Below are positions 15,197-22,911 of a DNA stretch of 43,115 nucleotides, one piece after another. The notes beneath the pieces are model-generated. The model was not told the DNA's origin. It ran no database searches and was given only the letters and a program-made list of their open reading frames with translations. The first letter of the stretch is position 1. Each line of letters opens with the position of its first letter. The position numbers and the translations under genes are program-made. Source of the DNA: Candidatus Omnitrophota bacterium (GTDB taxonomy: Bacteria > Omnitrophota > Gorgyraeia > Zapsychrales > JAHFFX01). The stretch is from NCBI GenBank assembly GCA_023247725.1, contig JAHFFW010000021.1, positions 1 to 43,115 of the forward strand, read 5' to 3'.

Positions 15197-17818
15197 ATGG
15201 ATCAGCTCCCCTCTACCCAGCTACCCATCCCTGGATCGATTGCGCCTTATCCCAAAGAATCGCAAGCGACCCCCATGCTCAAGCAGTATCAGGACCTCAA
15301 GAGCCAGCATCCTGACTGCATCCTCTTTTTCCGGCTGGGAGATTTTTACGAAATGTTTTATGAGGATGCCAAAGTCGCATCCGGAATTCTGGAATTGGTT
15401 CTGACCTCCCGCAGTAATGGCAAATCCGAAAAGATTCCCATGTGCGGGATTCCTTATCACGCCGTCGACGGTTATATCGCTCGACTGATCAAGTCCGGTT
15501 TGAAAGTCGCCATCTGCGAGCAGGTGGAGGACCCGAAGCTGGCCAAAGGCATTGTCAAGCGCGAGGTCATCCGCATCATTACCTCCGGGACATTTTTGGA
15601 TGAGACCAGCGTGGAATCCCGGTTTCTTCTGGCGATTTTTCCTGCGGTAAAATCAATCGGCATCGCCCTCATTGATACGGCCAGCGGCCATGTTCAGACG
15701 AATCAGTATCCGGATTCCAGAAAAATCATCGAACTCATTTCGCGGCTTTCGGTGTATGAATGCATTTTCCCGGAGAAAGCGACCGCCGTACCAACCCTTT
15801 TACGTCATCCCTTGATTCGCCATAAAAATATCACGGCAAGTCCGTATCCGGATTGGGCCTTTAATCTCGAATTGGCCAAGCGATCTCTTTTGGAACATTT
15901 TCGTGTCCATAATCTCAGCCCTTTTGGAATTGATGGACTTCTCGATGCGATCTGTGCTTGCGGGGCTCTGTTGGAATATTTGCAAGCGATGAACCATTGC
16001 CCGTTGCGGCATGTCGATCGGATTTCCTTATTCTCCGACGAAGAATTCGCTTATATCTCTCCGGCAGCGGCACACGGTTTGGAGCTGGAAGACCTCTTGC
16101 AGGCGATGGATGAGACCCGGACTCCCATGGGCCGGCGAACGTTGCGGTTCTGGCTTTACCATCCATTGAAAAAGCCTGAATCCATTCTGGAACGGCAAAA
16201 CGCGGTCACTCTTTTAAAAAATCATTCCCAGATTTTCCAATCCTTGCAGTCACTCTTAAATCACACGCCAGATATCGAAAAAAATCTTTCTAAACTCAGC
16301 TGCGGTTACACGAGTGCCAAAGACATCCTCGCCATTCGCAACACCTTACTCAAGGGACCGCTCATCGAAGACACGATCGCTCCTTTGGTTGGCCACAATT
16401 CCCTTTTTGCCTTAAAGGACATTCCGGATTTGCGACAACTTCTCGAAAAGTCCATTAATCCCGACGTGCCTTTGTCTCATCCGGAAGGAAAAACCATCCG
16501 TCCCGGATTCCATGCGGATCTTGATGCCTTGCGCAATCTGCAGGAACATGGCCGTCAATGGCTGCAGCGATTTCAGGCTGAAGAAATCAAGCGCACCGGG
16601 ATCAATTCCTTAAAAGTGGGTTTCAATCAAGTCTTTGGTTATTATATCGAGATCACGAAAGCCAATCTCGATCACGTCCCCTCCGATTACATTCGCAAAC
16701 AGACCCTCGTGAACGGCGAGCGCTTCATCACGCCAGCTTTGAAAGAGTTTGAAGAGAAAATTCTTTCCGCCGAAGAAAAGATTCTCAAAATCGAAAACGA
16801 GCTCATTAAAAATATTCAAAAAGAAATTCTTGAACGTTCGGTGGCGCTGCATGAATTGAGCGAAAGCCTTGCGACCCTCGATGGTCTTTCGTCCCTCACT
16901 CATCTGGCGCAATCGCCTCATTACGTCGCGCCCACCATCAATGAAGAAACCACGATCGACATCAAGGACGGCCGCCATCCGGTCGTCGAGAAAAGTCTGC
17001 AGGGAAATTTCGTCCCGAATGATGCCTGGCTCGATTGCAACGAACAGCATTTGATCATCCTGACCGGGCCCAATATGGCTGGGAAATCCACCTACATCCG
17101 TCAGACCGCCATCCTTGTGATCCTGGCCCAGATGGGAAGCTACGTGCCAGCCGTATCCGCGGTGATCGGCGTCGCGGATAAAATCTTCACGCGCATCGGT
17201 GCCCACGATGATATCGCCAAAGGTCAAAGCACCTTTATGGTGGAAATGAATGAGATGGCGGATATTTTGAATAATCTTTCTGGCCGCAGCCTCATCATCC
17301 TCGATGAAATCGGCCGCGGCACCTCGACCTTTGATGGACTGAGCCTCGCCTGGGCCTTGGCCGAGCATTTGCATGCGGCCAAGGCCCGCACGCTTTTTGC
17401 CACGCACTTTCATGAATTGACGGCGCTGGCGGATGAGCGTTCGGGGATCAAGAATTACAACGTGGCGGTCAAGGAATGGAAGGATGAAATCGTCTTCTTG
17501 CACAAGATCGTCCCCGGATCTACCGACGATTCCTACGGAATTTATGTGGCCAAATTGGCCGGGATCCCCAAAGACGTCATTGCGCGGTCAAAACAAATCT
17601 TGACTCAATTGGAATTAAATTCAAATCTGAAGGAAAAATTGACAAAGGGATCAATGGAACAACAATTGTCCTTATTTGCAGGCAAGAAGGCTCCTCCATT
17701 GGAAGAAATCAAGGCTGTGATTGAGGCCATGGATGTCAATGCCTTAACCCCGCTGGCGGCTTTAAACAAACTTCAGGGATTAAAGAACCTCCTTGAATCG
17801 CGCGAGACGAATAACTAA
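15197..17818 (+). CDS. mutS: DNA mismatch repair protein MutS
   Basis: MutS binds mismatches and recruits MutL. Domain I carries the mismatch-wedge motif FYE at residues 50-52 (LGDFYEMFYEDA). The connector, core and clamp domains follow, with the typical FNQVFGYYIEITKANL segment. Walker A is GPNMAGKST at 624-632, with the family segments STFMVEMNEMA, LIILDEIGRGTSTFDGLS and FATHFHELT after it. The 873-residue length is normal. The first 25 residues are a non-conserved extension before MLKQYQDLK. It partners mutL located 5 kb downstream. Its stop codon overlaps the end of the converging ORF6N pseudogene. Confidence 0.97.
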   Translation: MDQLPSTQLPIPGSIAPYPKESQATPMLKQYQDLKSQHPDCILFFRLGDFYEMFYEDAKVASGILELVLTSRSNGKSEKIPMCGIPYHAVDGYIARLIKSGLKVAICEQVEDPKLAKGIVKREVIRIITSGTFLDETSVESRFLLAIFPAVKSIGIALIDTASGHVQTNQYPDSRKIIELISRLSVYECIFPEKATAVPTLLRHPLIRHKNITASPYPDWAFNLELAKRSLLEHFRVHNLSPFGIDGLLDAICACGALLEYLQAMNHCPLRHVDRISLFSDEEFAYISPAAAHGLELEDLLQAMDETRTPMGRRTLRFWLYHPLKKPESILERQNAVTLLKNHSQIFQSLQSLLNHTPDIEKNLSKLSCGYTSAKDILAIRNTLLKGPLIEDTIAPLVGHNSLFALKDIPDLRQLLEKSINPDVPLSHPEGKTIRPGFHADLDALRNLQEHGRQWLQRFQAEEIKRTGINSLKVGFNQVFGYYIEITKANLDHVPSDYIRKQTLVNGERFITPALKEFEEKILSAEEKILKIENELIKNIQKEILERSVALHELSESLATLDGLSSLTHLAQSPHYVAPTINEETTIDIKDGRHPVVEKSLQGNFVPNDAWLDCNEQHLIILTGPNMAGKSTYIRQTAILVILAQMGSYVPAVSAVIGVADKIFTRIGAHDDIAKGQSTFMVEMNEMADILNNLSGRSLIILDEIGRGTSTFDGLSLAWALAEHLHAAKARTLFATHFHELTALADERSGIKNYNVAVKEWKDEIVFLHKIVPGSTDDSYGIYVAKLAGIPKDVIARSKQILTQLELNSNLKEKLTKGSMEQQLSLFAGKKAPPLEEIKAVIEAMDVNALTPLAALNKLQGLKNLLESRETNN

Positions 17819-18328
17819 GGATGAAACCCGATGCGTGTTTTTGGCTTCGCTCGAGGAGCGGCCAATAGCTCTTTGATCGCGTGAAGAAGCGCCTGAATTT
17901 TTCGGCCATGATCATGGGACGTTCGTCCCAAGGTCTCGATCTTTAAGGCCAAATCCTTATGTGACAACCAGAGTTCACGAAGGCGGGTGAATGTGCGCAT
18001 GATGAGAATGTTAATGTCAATTGCCCGATGACTGTTAAAGGACACTTGAGAGCATGGCCACACCGTTCTCGGTAAAGGCATAGGGAAGATATCGACGGCC
18101 GCCAAAACTTGAGGTCGCAAATTGCGACCTCAAGTTTTGCGCCTCTACGAGTGTCAATTGAAACATAAAATCTACTGGAAAGCGCTTCGGATTGCGTTTG
18201 ACCTGTTCGTTCAACCTTTTGGTAGAAACGCTATACAGCTTCGCCAGGTCAGAATCCAACATGACTTTTTAGCCACGAATAAAATGAATTTTAGAAACAA
18301 TGACTTCGGTGGAAACGGATTTTTTCAT
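17815..18328 (-). pseudogene. ORF6N-domain DNA-binding protein, broken by a stop and a frameshift
   Basis: Reading from the ATG at 18328, the protein starts MKKSVSTEVIVSKIHFIRG and meets TAA at 18269-18271, where relatives have [15 protein letters not shown]. The frame then continues [49 protein letters not shown]. An extra T on the minus strand (AAA at 18037-18039 on plus) then shifts it, and the next frame carries on NSHRAIDINILIMRTFTRLR to a stop at 17815. This is the whole ORF6N domain known from phage and mobile-element regulators. Two separate lesions make a real pseudogene likely. A 37-bp palindrome lies inside the coding part. Confidence 0.88.
18103..18139. repeat. 37-bp near-perfect palindrome inside the ORF6N coding sequence
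   Basis: Two 18-bp arms (18103-18120 and 18122-18139) are exact reverse complements around a single A. It encodes the NLRSQFATS region of the ORF6N domain, just before the [10 protein letters not shown] motif. The arms read CAAAACTTGAGGTCGCAA. Confidence 0.9.
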
Positions 18329-18456
18329 GAAGCCTCCCATTCGTTGACTTCAAGTATTCAGTTTATTCAGTTTGGATAGATTTGCTTAAAATCGAATGGG
18401 AGTTTTCGGCGGCAACTGCACAGACAATAGTAAAATTCTTATTCTAAAATGACTTG

Positions 18457-18462
18457 TATAAT
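18457..18462 (+). promoter_or_regulatory. Consensus -10 box upstream of the PEP-CTERM gene
   Basis: TATAAT is exact at 18457-18462, about 100 bp before the chosen start at 18560. The -35 side is weak (TTCTTA at 18436-18441, 15-bp spacing). The rest of 18329-18559 holds no gene that I can support; a frame opening at 18449 runs into the PEP-CTERM gene but lacks a start signal. Confidence 0.4.
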
Positions 18463-18559
18463 GAAAACTCGGTCGAAGCCATCGTTCCTTAAAGAAAGGA
18501 ATCTAAGGCGGCGCAAAATCAGTTTGAAATTAACCCACACCATGACAACCGGAGGCCTC

Positions 18560-19225
18560 ATGAAAAAAATTCTTCTCATCGTCGCTATTCTTATCCTCGT
18601 TCTTTATTGCGAAAGACCCGCCCAGGCAACCATCCTCTTTCCCAACGCTGATGCCACGATCTTTGACTTTGGCCCAAAGGATGGCATTCCGGACTTCATC
18701 AATCATTCTGGATTGCAAGCCTTTAATGTCCCTTTCGGAGACGACCGGGCCTTGCTTGAGTTCAATCTTTCTTCACTCTCCGGAACAAACATCTCCAGCG
18801 CTATCCTTGACCTTGATGTGGCGGACACCCTGGGTCCTTACCCCATGACCCTGGGGATTTACACTTATAGCGGCGATGGAATCATTAACAATGATGATTT
18901 CGGTGCCGGTTCATTATGGACGACGTACAATTATAACGGCGAGAATAATGTCTTGCTTGATCTCACCGGAGCCATCAGCAACCAGGTCAATGCCTCTCAA
19001 ACCTATGCCGGGATCAATATCCGCGGTCAGAATGTTTCGGCCTTGTCCAATGCCCCCTATGTTGCCTTCCATAACACCGATAATCCCCGCGCCGCTCTCC
19101 TGAGGATCAACGAAACCAGCTCCGTCCCAGAGCCAACTTCCCTATTATTGTTTCTCTCCGGGGCTGGGTTAATCTATTTAAGCCGGAAGAATAAAAGGCA
19201 CTTTAAAAACTTTCTTCTCGATTAA
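18560..19225 (+). CDS. PEP-CTERM sorting-domain secreted protein
   Basis: Start ATG at 18560 follows GGAGG by about 5 nt and gives a clean signal peptide (MKKILLIVAILILVLYCERP...AQA). The middle about 150 residues look like a beta-sandwich domain (RALLEFNLSSLSG, YAGINIRGQN), similar to DNRLRE/CBM-like extracellular domains. The C-terminus is a PEP-CTERM signal: VPEPTSLLLFLSGAGLIYLS, then the basic RKNKR. Such proteins are processed by an exosortase and exported, often in exopolysaccharide or biofilm producers. No exosortase gene is in this window. A frame extension to 18449 adds 37 residues that would hide the signal peptide and is unlikely. Confidence 0.9.
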   Translation: MKKILLIVAILILVLYCERPAQATILFPNADATIFDFGPKDGIPDFINHSGLQAFNVPFGDDRALLEFNLSSLSGTNISSAILDLDVADTLGPYPMTLGIYTYSGDGIINNDDFGAGSLWTTYNYNGENNVLLDLTGAISNQVNASQTYAGINIRGQNVSALSNAPYVAFHNTDNPRAALLRINETSSVPEPTSLLLFLSGAGLIYLSRKNKRHFKNFLLD

Positions 19226-19239
19226 AGGAAACGCAGCCG

Positions 19240-20151
19240 ATGGATTCCAATAGGGATATGTCCCCGCAATCATCTTCTGGTCCTCCGATTGTTTTTAATA
19301 AAAACGGGAGGCTCAATATTGATCGTCCTTATACGCCCAGAAGATTTTTTTCGGACTTGTACCATCACCTTCTCTCTTTATCCTGGCCCAATTTTTTTAT
19401 CCTCTCGATCGTCACCTATTTTCTAACCAACCTCATCTTTGCCCTCTTGTATTTTGCCTGCGGGGAAAATGCCTTAAAAGGAATCCGGCCAGGGACACTG
19501 GGACGTTTCGAAGATTGTTTCTTTTTTAGCATTCAAACATTGGCGACGATCGGTTATGGCCAACTTTCCCCCTCGGGCGTGTGGCCCAATCTCCTGGTCG
19601 CCCTTCAGGCATTTTTAGGGATGCTGATTCTGGCGACGATGACGAGCCTGTTGTATGCCCGCTTCTCTCGGCCAACCGCGCGAGTCATTTTCAGTGCGAA
19701 AGCAATCATTGGCTCCCATAACGGCCAGCCATGTTTTATTTTCCGCGTAGCCAATGAACGCTTGAATCAAATTGTGGAGGCGCACATGACCCTGACCCTG
19801 ACCAAAAATGAAGTGAGTTCAGAGGGAGAAGGTTCGCGAAAATTTTATGAACTCAAACTGGAAAGGGATTACTCGCCCTTGTTTGCTTTAAGCTGGACGG
19901 TGCGGCATTTTATCGATGCGGCCTCGCCTTTGTTGGGTCTGGATGAAAAAAAACTGCGCGAGGGGCAAATGGCGATCCTTGCTTCCCTTTCGGGAATCGA
20001 CGAAACGATCTCTCAAACCATTACCGCGCGGCATATTTACACGGCTGATGATATTGTTTTCAACCACCGTTTTAAGGACATTCTTCTTTGGCAGGACCAA
20101 AAAATACGCGTTGACCTCAAAGGTATCCATGAAGTGCAAAAGATTCACTAG
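19240..20151 (+). CDS. Inward-rectifier-type potassium channel (KirBac-like)
   Basis: A two-TM potassium channel with a cytoplasmic beta-sandwich gating domain. TM1 is at about 50-73, the pore helix at 93-101, the selectivity filter TIGYG at 103-107, TM2 at about 114-140. The C-terminal half (RVIFSAKAIIGSHNGQPCFI, FRVANERLNQIVEAHMTLTL, SPLFALSWTVRHFID) matches the IRK C-terminal domain. The 303-residue length suits KirBac proteins. It begins 14 bp after the PEP-CTERM gene and is followed by dgkA after 23 bp, so the three may be transcribed together. Confidence 0.93.
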   Translation: MDSNRDMSPQSSSGPPIVFNKNGRLNIDRPYTPRRFFSDLYHHLLSLSWPNFFILSIVTYFLTNLIFALLYFACGENALKGIRPGTLGRFEDCFFFSIQTLATIGYGQLSPSGVWPNLLVALQAFLGMLILATMTSLLYARFSRPTARVIFSAKAIIGSHNGQPCFIFRVANERLNQIVEAHMTLTLTKNEVSSEGEGSRKFYELKLERDYSPLFALSWTVRHFIDAASPLLGLDEKKLREGQMAILASLSGIDETISQTITARHIYTADDIVFNHRFKDILLWQDQKIRVDLKGIHEVQKIH

Positions 20152-20174
20152 TTGATTTCAATCAGGAAGGTTCC

Positions 20175-20615
20175 TTGCGCAACCCCAACAGCACCGAGCA
20201 ATACAAAAACCTCTGGGAATCCACCGTGGGCGCGGCCACGGGATTTTTTTCTGCCATCCGCCGAGAGAAAAAAATCCGTCAGGTTTTTCTGTCGATGACG
20301 GGGGTTACAACCGTTTGTATTGTTTCGGACATCGGCTATTTTCAGATCCTCATGGTGATCTTCAGCTGGGTCCTGGCGCTCATCTGCGAGACGTTTAACA
20401 CCGCCTTGGAAAAAGCGCTCGATTACGCCAGCGGCAAGGAATATCATCCGCTCATCCGCCAAGGCAAGGATTATGCCGCGGCCTGTACGTTCGTGGCCCT
20501 GGTTTTTGCCATTTCTTTGTCTTTGTTTGTTCTATGGGATCGATATTTTGAAGGCGGCTGGCCGCGGGCCAAAACCTTTCGCGCCCAAGGCTCGTCCTTG
20601 TTTCTTAACGTCTAA
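20175..20615 (+). CDS. dgkA: Diacylglycerol kinase, prokaryotic DgkA type
   Basis: DgkA is a small trimeric membrane kinase that phosphorylates diacylglycerol (undecaprenol in Gram-positives), recycling lipid released by periplasmic glucan or LPS modification. The conserved catalytic segment is at residues 72-100: ETFNTALEKALDYAS, with Glu72, Asn75, Glu79 and Asp83, then IRQGKDYAAAC. Three hydrophobic segments lie at about 42-60, 58-75 and 101-121. The start appears to be TTG at 20175 behind AGGAAGG. The 146 residues include a somewhat long polar C-terminus (GGWPRAKTFRAQGSS). Confidence 0.92.
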   Translation: MRNPNSTEQYKNLWESTVGAATGFFSAIRREKKIRQVFLSMTGVTTVCIVSDIGYFQILMVIFSWVLALICETFNTALEKALDYASGKEYHPLIRQGKDYAAACTFVALVFAISLSLFVLWDRYFEGGWPRAKTFRAQGSSLFLNV

Positions 20616-20621
20616 CTGGCC

Positions 20622-21071
20622 ATGTATCGACAATTCATTGAAAAAAGAATCCGGCTCGTCTTCAAAAACTTAAGCGAAGAAAAGTTTGAAGAATTATTAA
20701 AGGACTTTAGTCCTCACTTTGTGCATTATTTTCCGGGTGCGCATGCCCTGGGAGGCATCCGCCGCGATCTGGCTTCGATGCGCCGCTGGTTTGCAAGATT
20801 AAGCACGCTCTTTCCCCATTTACGCTTTGAAATAAAAAACATTCTCGTGAGGGGCTGGCCTTGGAACACGATCATCGCCATCGAATGGGTCGACCGTACG
20901 ACTCTTCCCGACGGAAACCCGTATGAAAACCAGGGCACGCACTGGCTGCGTTTACGCTGGGGCAAGCTGGTCGAGCTGCGTGCCTATCTGGATTCACAAA
21001 AAATTGCTGATGCCTTAAAGCATCTAGCAGACCTTGGTATTCAAGAGGCCAGGGAAAACCCGATTGAATAA
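20622..21071 (+). CDS. SnoaL-like / NTF2-fold protein
   Basis: This 149-residue soluble protein has the pattern of the NTF2-like superfamily: an N-terminal helix pair (EEKFEELLKDFSPHFVHYFP), then ASMRRWFARLSTLFPHLRFE, a strand VRGWPWNTIIAIEWVDRTTL, and YENQGTHWLRLRWGKLVELR followed by AYLDSQK. SnoaL-like proteins include cyclases, isomerases and proteins of unknown role; the substrate cannot be told. It starts 7 bp after dgkA and is likely in the same transcription unit. Confidence 0.75.
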   Translation: MYRQFIEKRIRLVFKNLSEEKFEELLKDFSPHFVHYFPGAHALGGIRRDLASMRRWFARLSTLFPHLRFEIKNILVRGWPWNTIIAIEWVDRTTLPDGNPYENQGTHWLRLRWGKLVELRAYLDSQKIADALKHLADLGIQEARENPIE

Positions 21072-21123
21072 TGCTTGCCAAGAAGTTTTCATTCACCAGA
21101 ATCCCAACGAAAAGGAGATGGAG

Positions 21124-21489
21124 ATGACTCCAGCAAAAAAATCCAAACAGAAACAGCAAGAGGCAAAAAATCCGGCCTGGGAAGAATTCATCCGCAAAAC
21201 CTGGCCCAAGGCGAAAGCGGAATTGGAAATCGGATTGCAAAAAACTAAAAAGCTGCTCATTCAAGGAGAAAAAGAGGTCGCCCGGTTGACGGATCAAGGC
21301 ATGAAACGTCTTAAGATTGTCACTCTTAGCTCACAAAGGGAACGGGCTTATCATGATTTAGGAAAACTCGCCGCTACCGTGGCCAAGGAAGATCTCGCCC
21401 ATCATGATGAGTTCGCGAAAAAAATCGCTGACATTAAAAAGATCGACGAGGAAATTGCGGCCATTGAAAAGCAACTCCACGAAGCATGA
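21124..21489 (+). CDS. Small lysine-rich helical protein of unknown function
   Basis: I do not recognise it. The ATG at 21124 follows AAGGAG by 7 nt, which makes it a better start than the ATG 90 bp upstream inside the previous gene. The protein is highly charged and helical throughout: a lysine-rich N-terminus (MTPAKKSKQKQQEAKNP), WEEFIRKTWPKAKAELEIGL, and a coiled-coil tail (KKIADIKKIDEEIAAIEKQL). There are no membrane segments or cysteines. The layout recalls small apolipoprotein/YtxH-like or nucleoid-associated helical proteins, but that is only resemblance. Confidence 0.7.
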   Translation: MTPAKKSKQKQQEAKNPAWEEFIRKTWPKAKAELEIGLQKTKKLLIQGEKEVARLTDQGMKRLKIVTLSSQRERAYHDLGKLAATVAKEDLAHHDEFAKKIADIKKIDEEIAAIEKQLHEA

Positions 21490-21492
21490 CCT

Positions 21493-21678
21493 TTGAACAA
21501 CGAGGGTGGTTTTTTCAAAAAGATTTATGCCGTCGAGCATCCGCGCTTTATTTTGCAATACCGCCGGCGTTTTGTGCCCGGGTATTTGCGTCGGTATGAA
21601 GCGGTTTTTGCGCGCAGCCTGGCTGAATGCACCAATCCAAAACTCTCCTTGACAGGCCCGGACACTCATCTAAACTGA
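21493..21678 (+). CDS. Short ORF, 61 aa, possible C-terminal gene remnant
   Basis: The frame begins with a TTG at 21493 and has no clear ribosome binding site. The segment AVEHPRFILQYRRRFVPGYL followed by RRYEAVFARSL looks like the end of a longer protein, faintly like the tail of the DUF4918/uracil-DNA-glycosylase-like family. A true gene, a remnant or an accidental frame are all possible. Confidence 0.3.
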   Translation: MNNEGGFFKKIYAVEHPRFILQYRRRFVPGYLRRYEAVFARSLAECTNPKLSLTGPDTHLN

Positions 21679-21734
21679 AACCTTGTCGGTTTGGATAAGG
21701 AACTTTTTTAACATCAACGGAAAGGAGAAACATC

Positions 21735-22364
21735 ATGAATCACATCATTCGAATGTCAGTTTTGCTCTTACTCTTCATCCATAATCCGAGTGTTTTTGCC
21801 CTCGAAGGCAACAGGGAAAAACCCCAGTCGGACTGGAAAATGGGTGCGATGGACGAGGCCCAGATGCAAAAAATGAAAGAACTCGGTTCTCCGGGTGAAC
21901 ATCACCGAGCCCTGGATCCACTCGCTGGGAGATGGAATCATACCGTCAAATGGTGGATGACTCCGGACGCCTCACCCGCGGTCTCGACCGGCAAGACCGT
22001 CAATAGCTGGATCATGGACGGCCGATTTCTGAAAGAGGAGGCGACCGGCACCGCCATGGGACAACCTTTTGAGGGAATGGGACTCATTGGTTATGATAAC
22101 GTCAAAGGCACGTATACGAGCGTGTGGATTGACAATGTGTCGACGTCCATGATGACGGCCAATTCCCAATATGATCCGGCGAGCAAAACCTTTACCGAAA
22201 AGGGTTCGTTTGCCTGCCCGGCCACCGGAGAGAAGGATAAACCTTATCGCGCCATCACCAGGATCATCGATCAAGATCATTTCACTTATGAAATGCATTC
22301 CACGGGGATGAGCGGGGACAAAGAATTCAAAACCATGGAAATCACCTACGAACGGGAAAAATAA
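21735..22364 (+). CDS. Secreted DUF1579 family protein
   Basis: GGAAAGGAG lies before the ATG at 21735. A signal peptide (IIRMSVLLLLFIHNPSVFA) is followed by a spacer and a DUF1579 beta-barrel-like domain: PGEHHRALDPLAGRWNHTVK, the segment TGKTVNSWIMDGRFLKEEAT, then GLIGYDNVKGTYTSVWIDN. The last part reads YRAITRIIDQDHFTYEMHST. Function is unknown; the fold resembles lipocalin-like proteins. Length is 209 residues. A long hairpin directly after the stop may end its transcript. Confidence 0.88.
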   Translation: MNHIIRMSVLLLLFIHNPSVFALEGNREKPQSDWKMGAMDEAQMQKMKELGSPGEHHRALDPLAGRWNHTVKWWMTPDASPAVSTGKTVNSWIMDGRFLKEEATGTAMGQPFEGMGLIGYDNVKGTYTSVWIDNVSTSMMTANSQYDPASKTFTEKGSFACPATGEKDKPYRAITRIIDQDHFTYEMHSTGMSGDKEFKTMEITYEREK

Positions 22365-22380
22365 TTTTTTAAAAACACGC

Positions 22381-22437
22381 CGGGGCCGGGCAACTTCGCC
22401 CGAGGCCTTAACGCCAAAGCGAAGTTGCCCGGCCCCG
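22381..22437. repeat. 19-bp perfect inverted repeat after the DUF1579 gene
   Basis: Arms 22381-22399 and 22419-22437 are exact reverse complements (CGGGGCCGGGCAACTTCGC arm) with a 19-nt loop. On the plus strand it is followed by CAAAAAAATT rather than T's. On the minus strand T's follow after 4 nt. It may be a terminator working mainly leftward or a REP-like element. Confidence 0.75.
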
Positions 22438-22458
22438 CAAAAAAATTCTCACTTCCCT

Positions 22459-22820
22459 ATGCACCGTCATTATCGTTCCTCGGTCAAAAGAGGTTTATTT
22501 TCATTCGCCTTAATCAGTCTGGTCATGACGATCGGAACCCTGGGCATGCACTGGATTGAAAAGCTGTCATTTCTCAACGCCTTCTATTTTATCACGATGC
22601 TCGCCACCTCTCAGGGCCCCCCGTCGCGCCAGTGACGGTTGCGGGCAAATTATTCGCGTGCCTCATGGCCTTTGTTTGTGTGGGAACGGTGGTCGCCGCG
22701 TTAGGGTTTCTCTTTGGCCCATTCTTAGGCCAACTGTGGCGCGTTGGCGTCGAGACCATAGAACACGGAGTGGAAAAACTGGAAGCAGGGATAGAAAAAA
22801 AATTAACGAAAAAAGATTGA
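22459..22820 (+). pseudogene. Small two-TM membrane protein with a -1 frameshift in a C-run
   Basis: The first frame starts at ATG 22459 and reads a basic N-terminus, a TM helix (LFSFALISLVMTIGTLGMHW), then FLNAFYFITMLATSQGPP, which is pore-loop-like. It stops at 22630. Adding one C to the CCCCCC run at 22617-22622 restores a continuous protein: PVTVAGKLFACLMAFVCVG, a second TM helix, and a charged amphipathic tail (GVEKLEAGIEKKLTKKD) ending at 22820. The two-TM plus re-entrant loop layout suggests a channel-like protein without a K+ filter. It may be an intact gene spoiled by a sequencing deletion. Confidence 0.7.
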
Positions 22821-22911
22821 GAGCGACGTGTCCCCTTCCACGGGCGGCCAAGCGCGGAACTTTAAACGGAAATACCCCTTCCCACTTACGAGGTGAAGGC
22901 GGGGTGACCTT

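Noticed and set aside
16610-17503. 297-codon minus-strand frame inside mutS
   Set aside because: Shadow of the strongly coding mutS gene; no ribosome binding site and unnatural composition.
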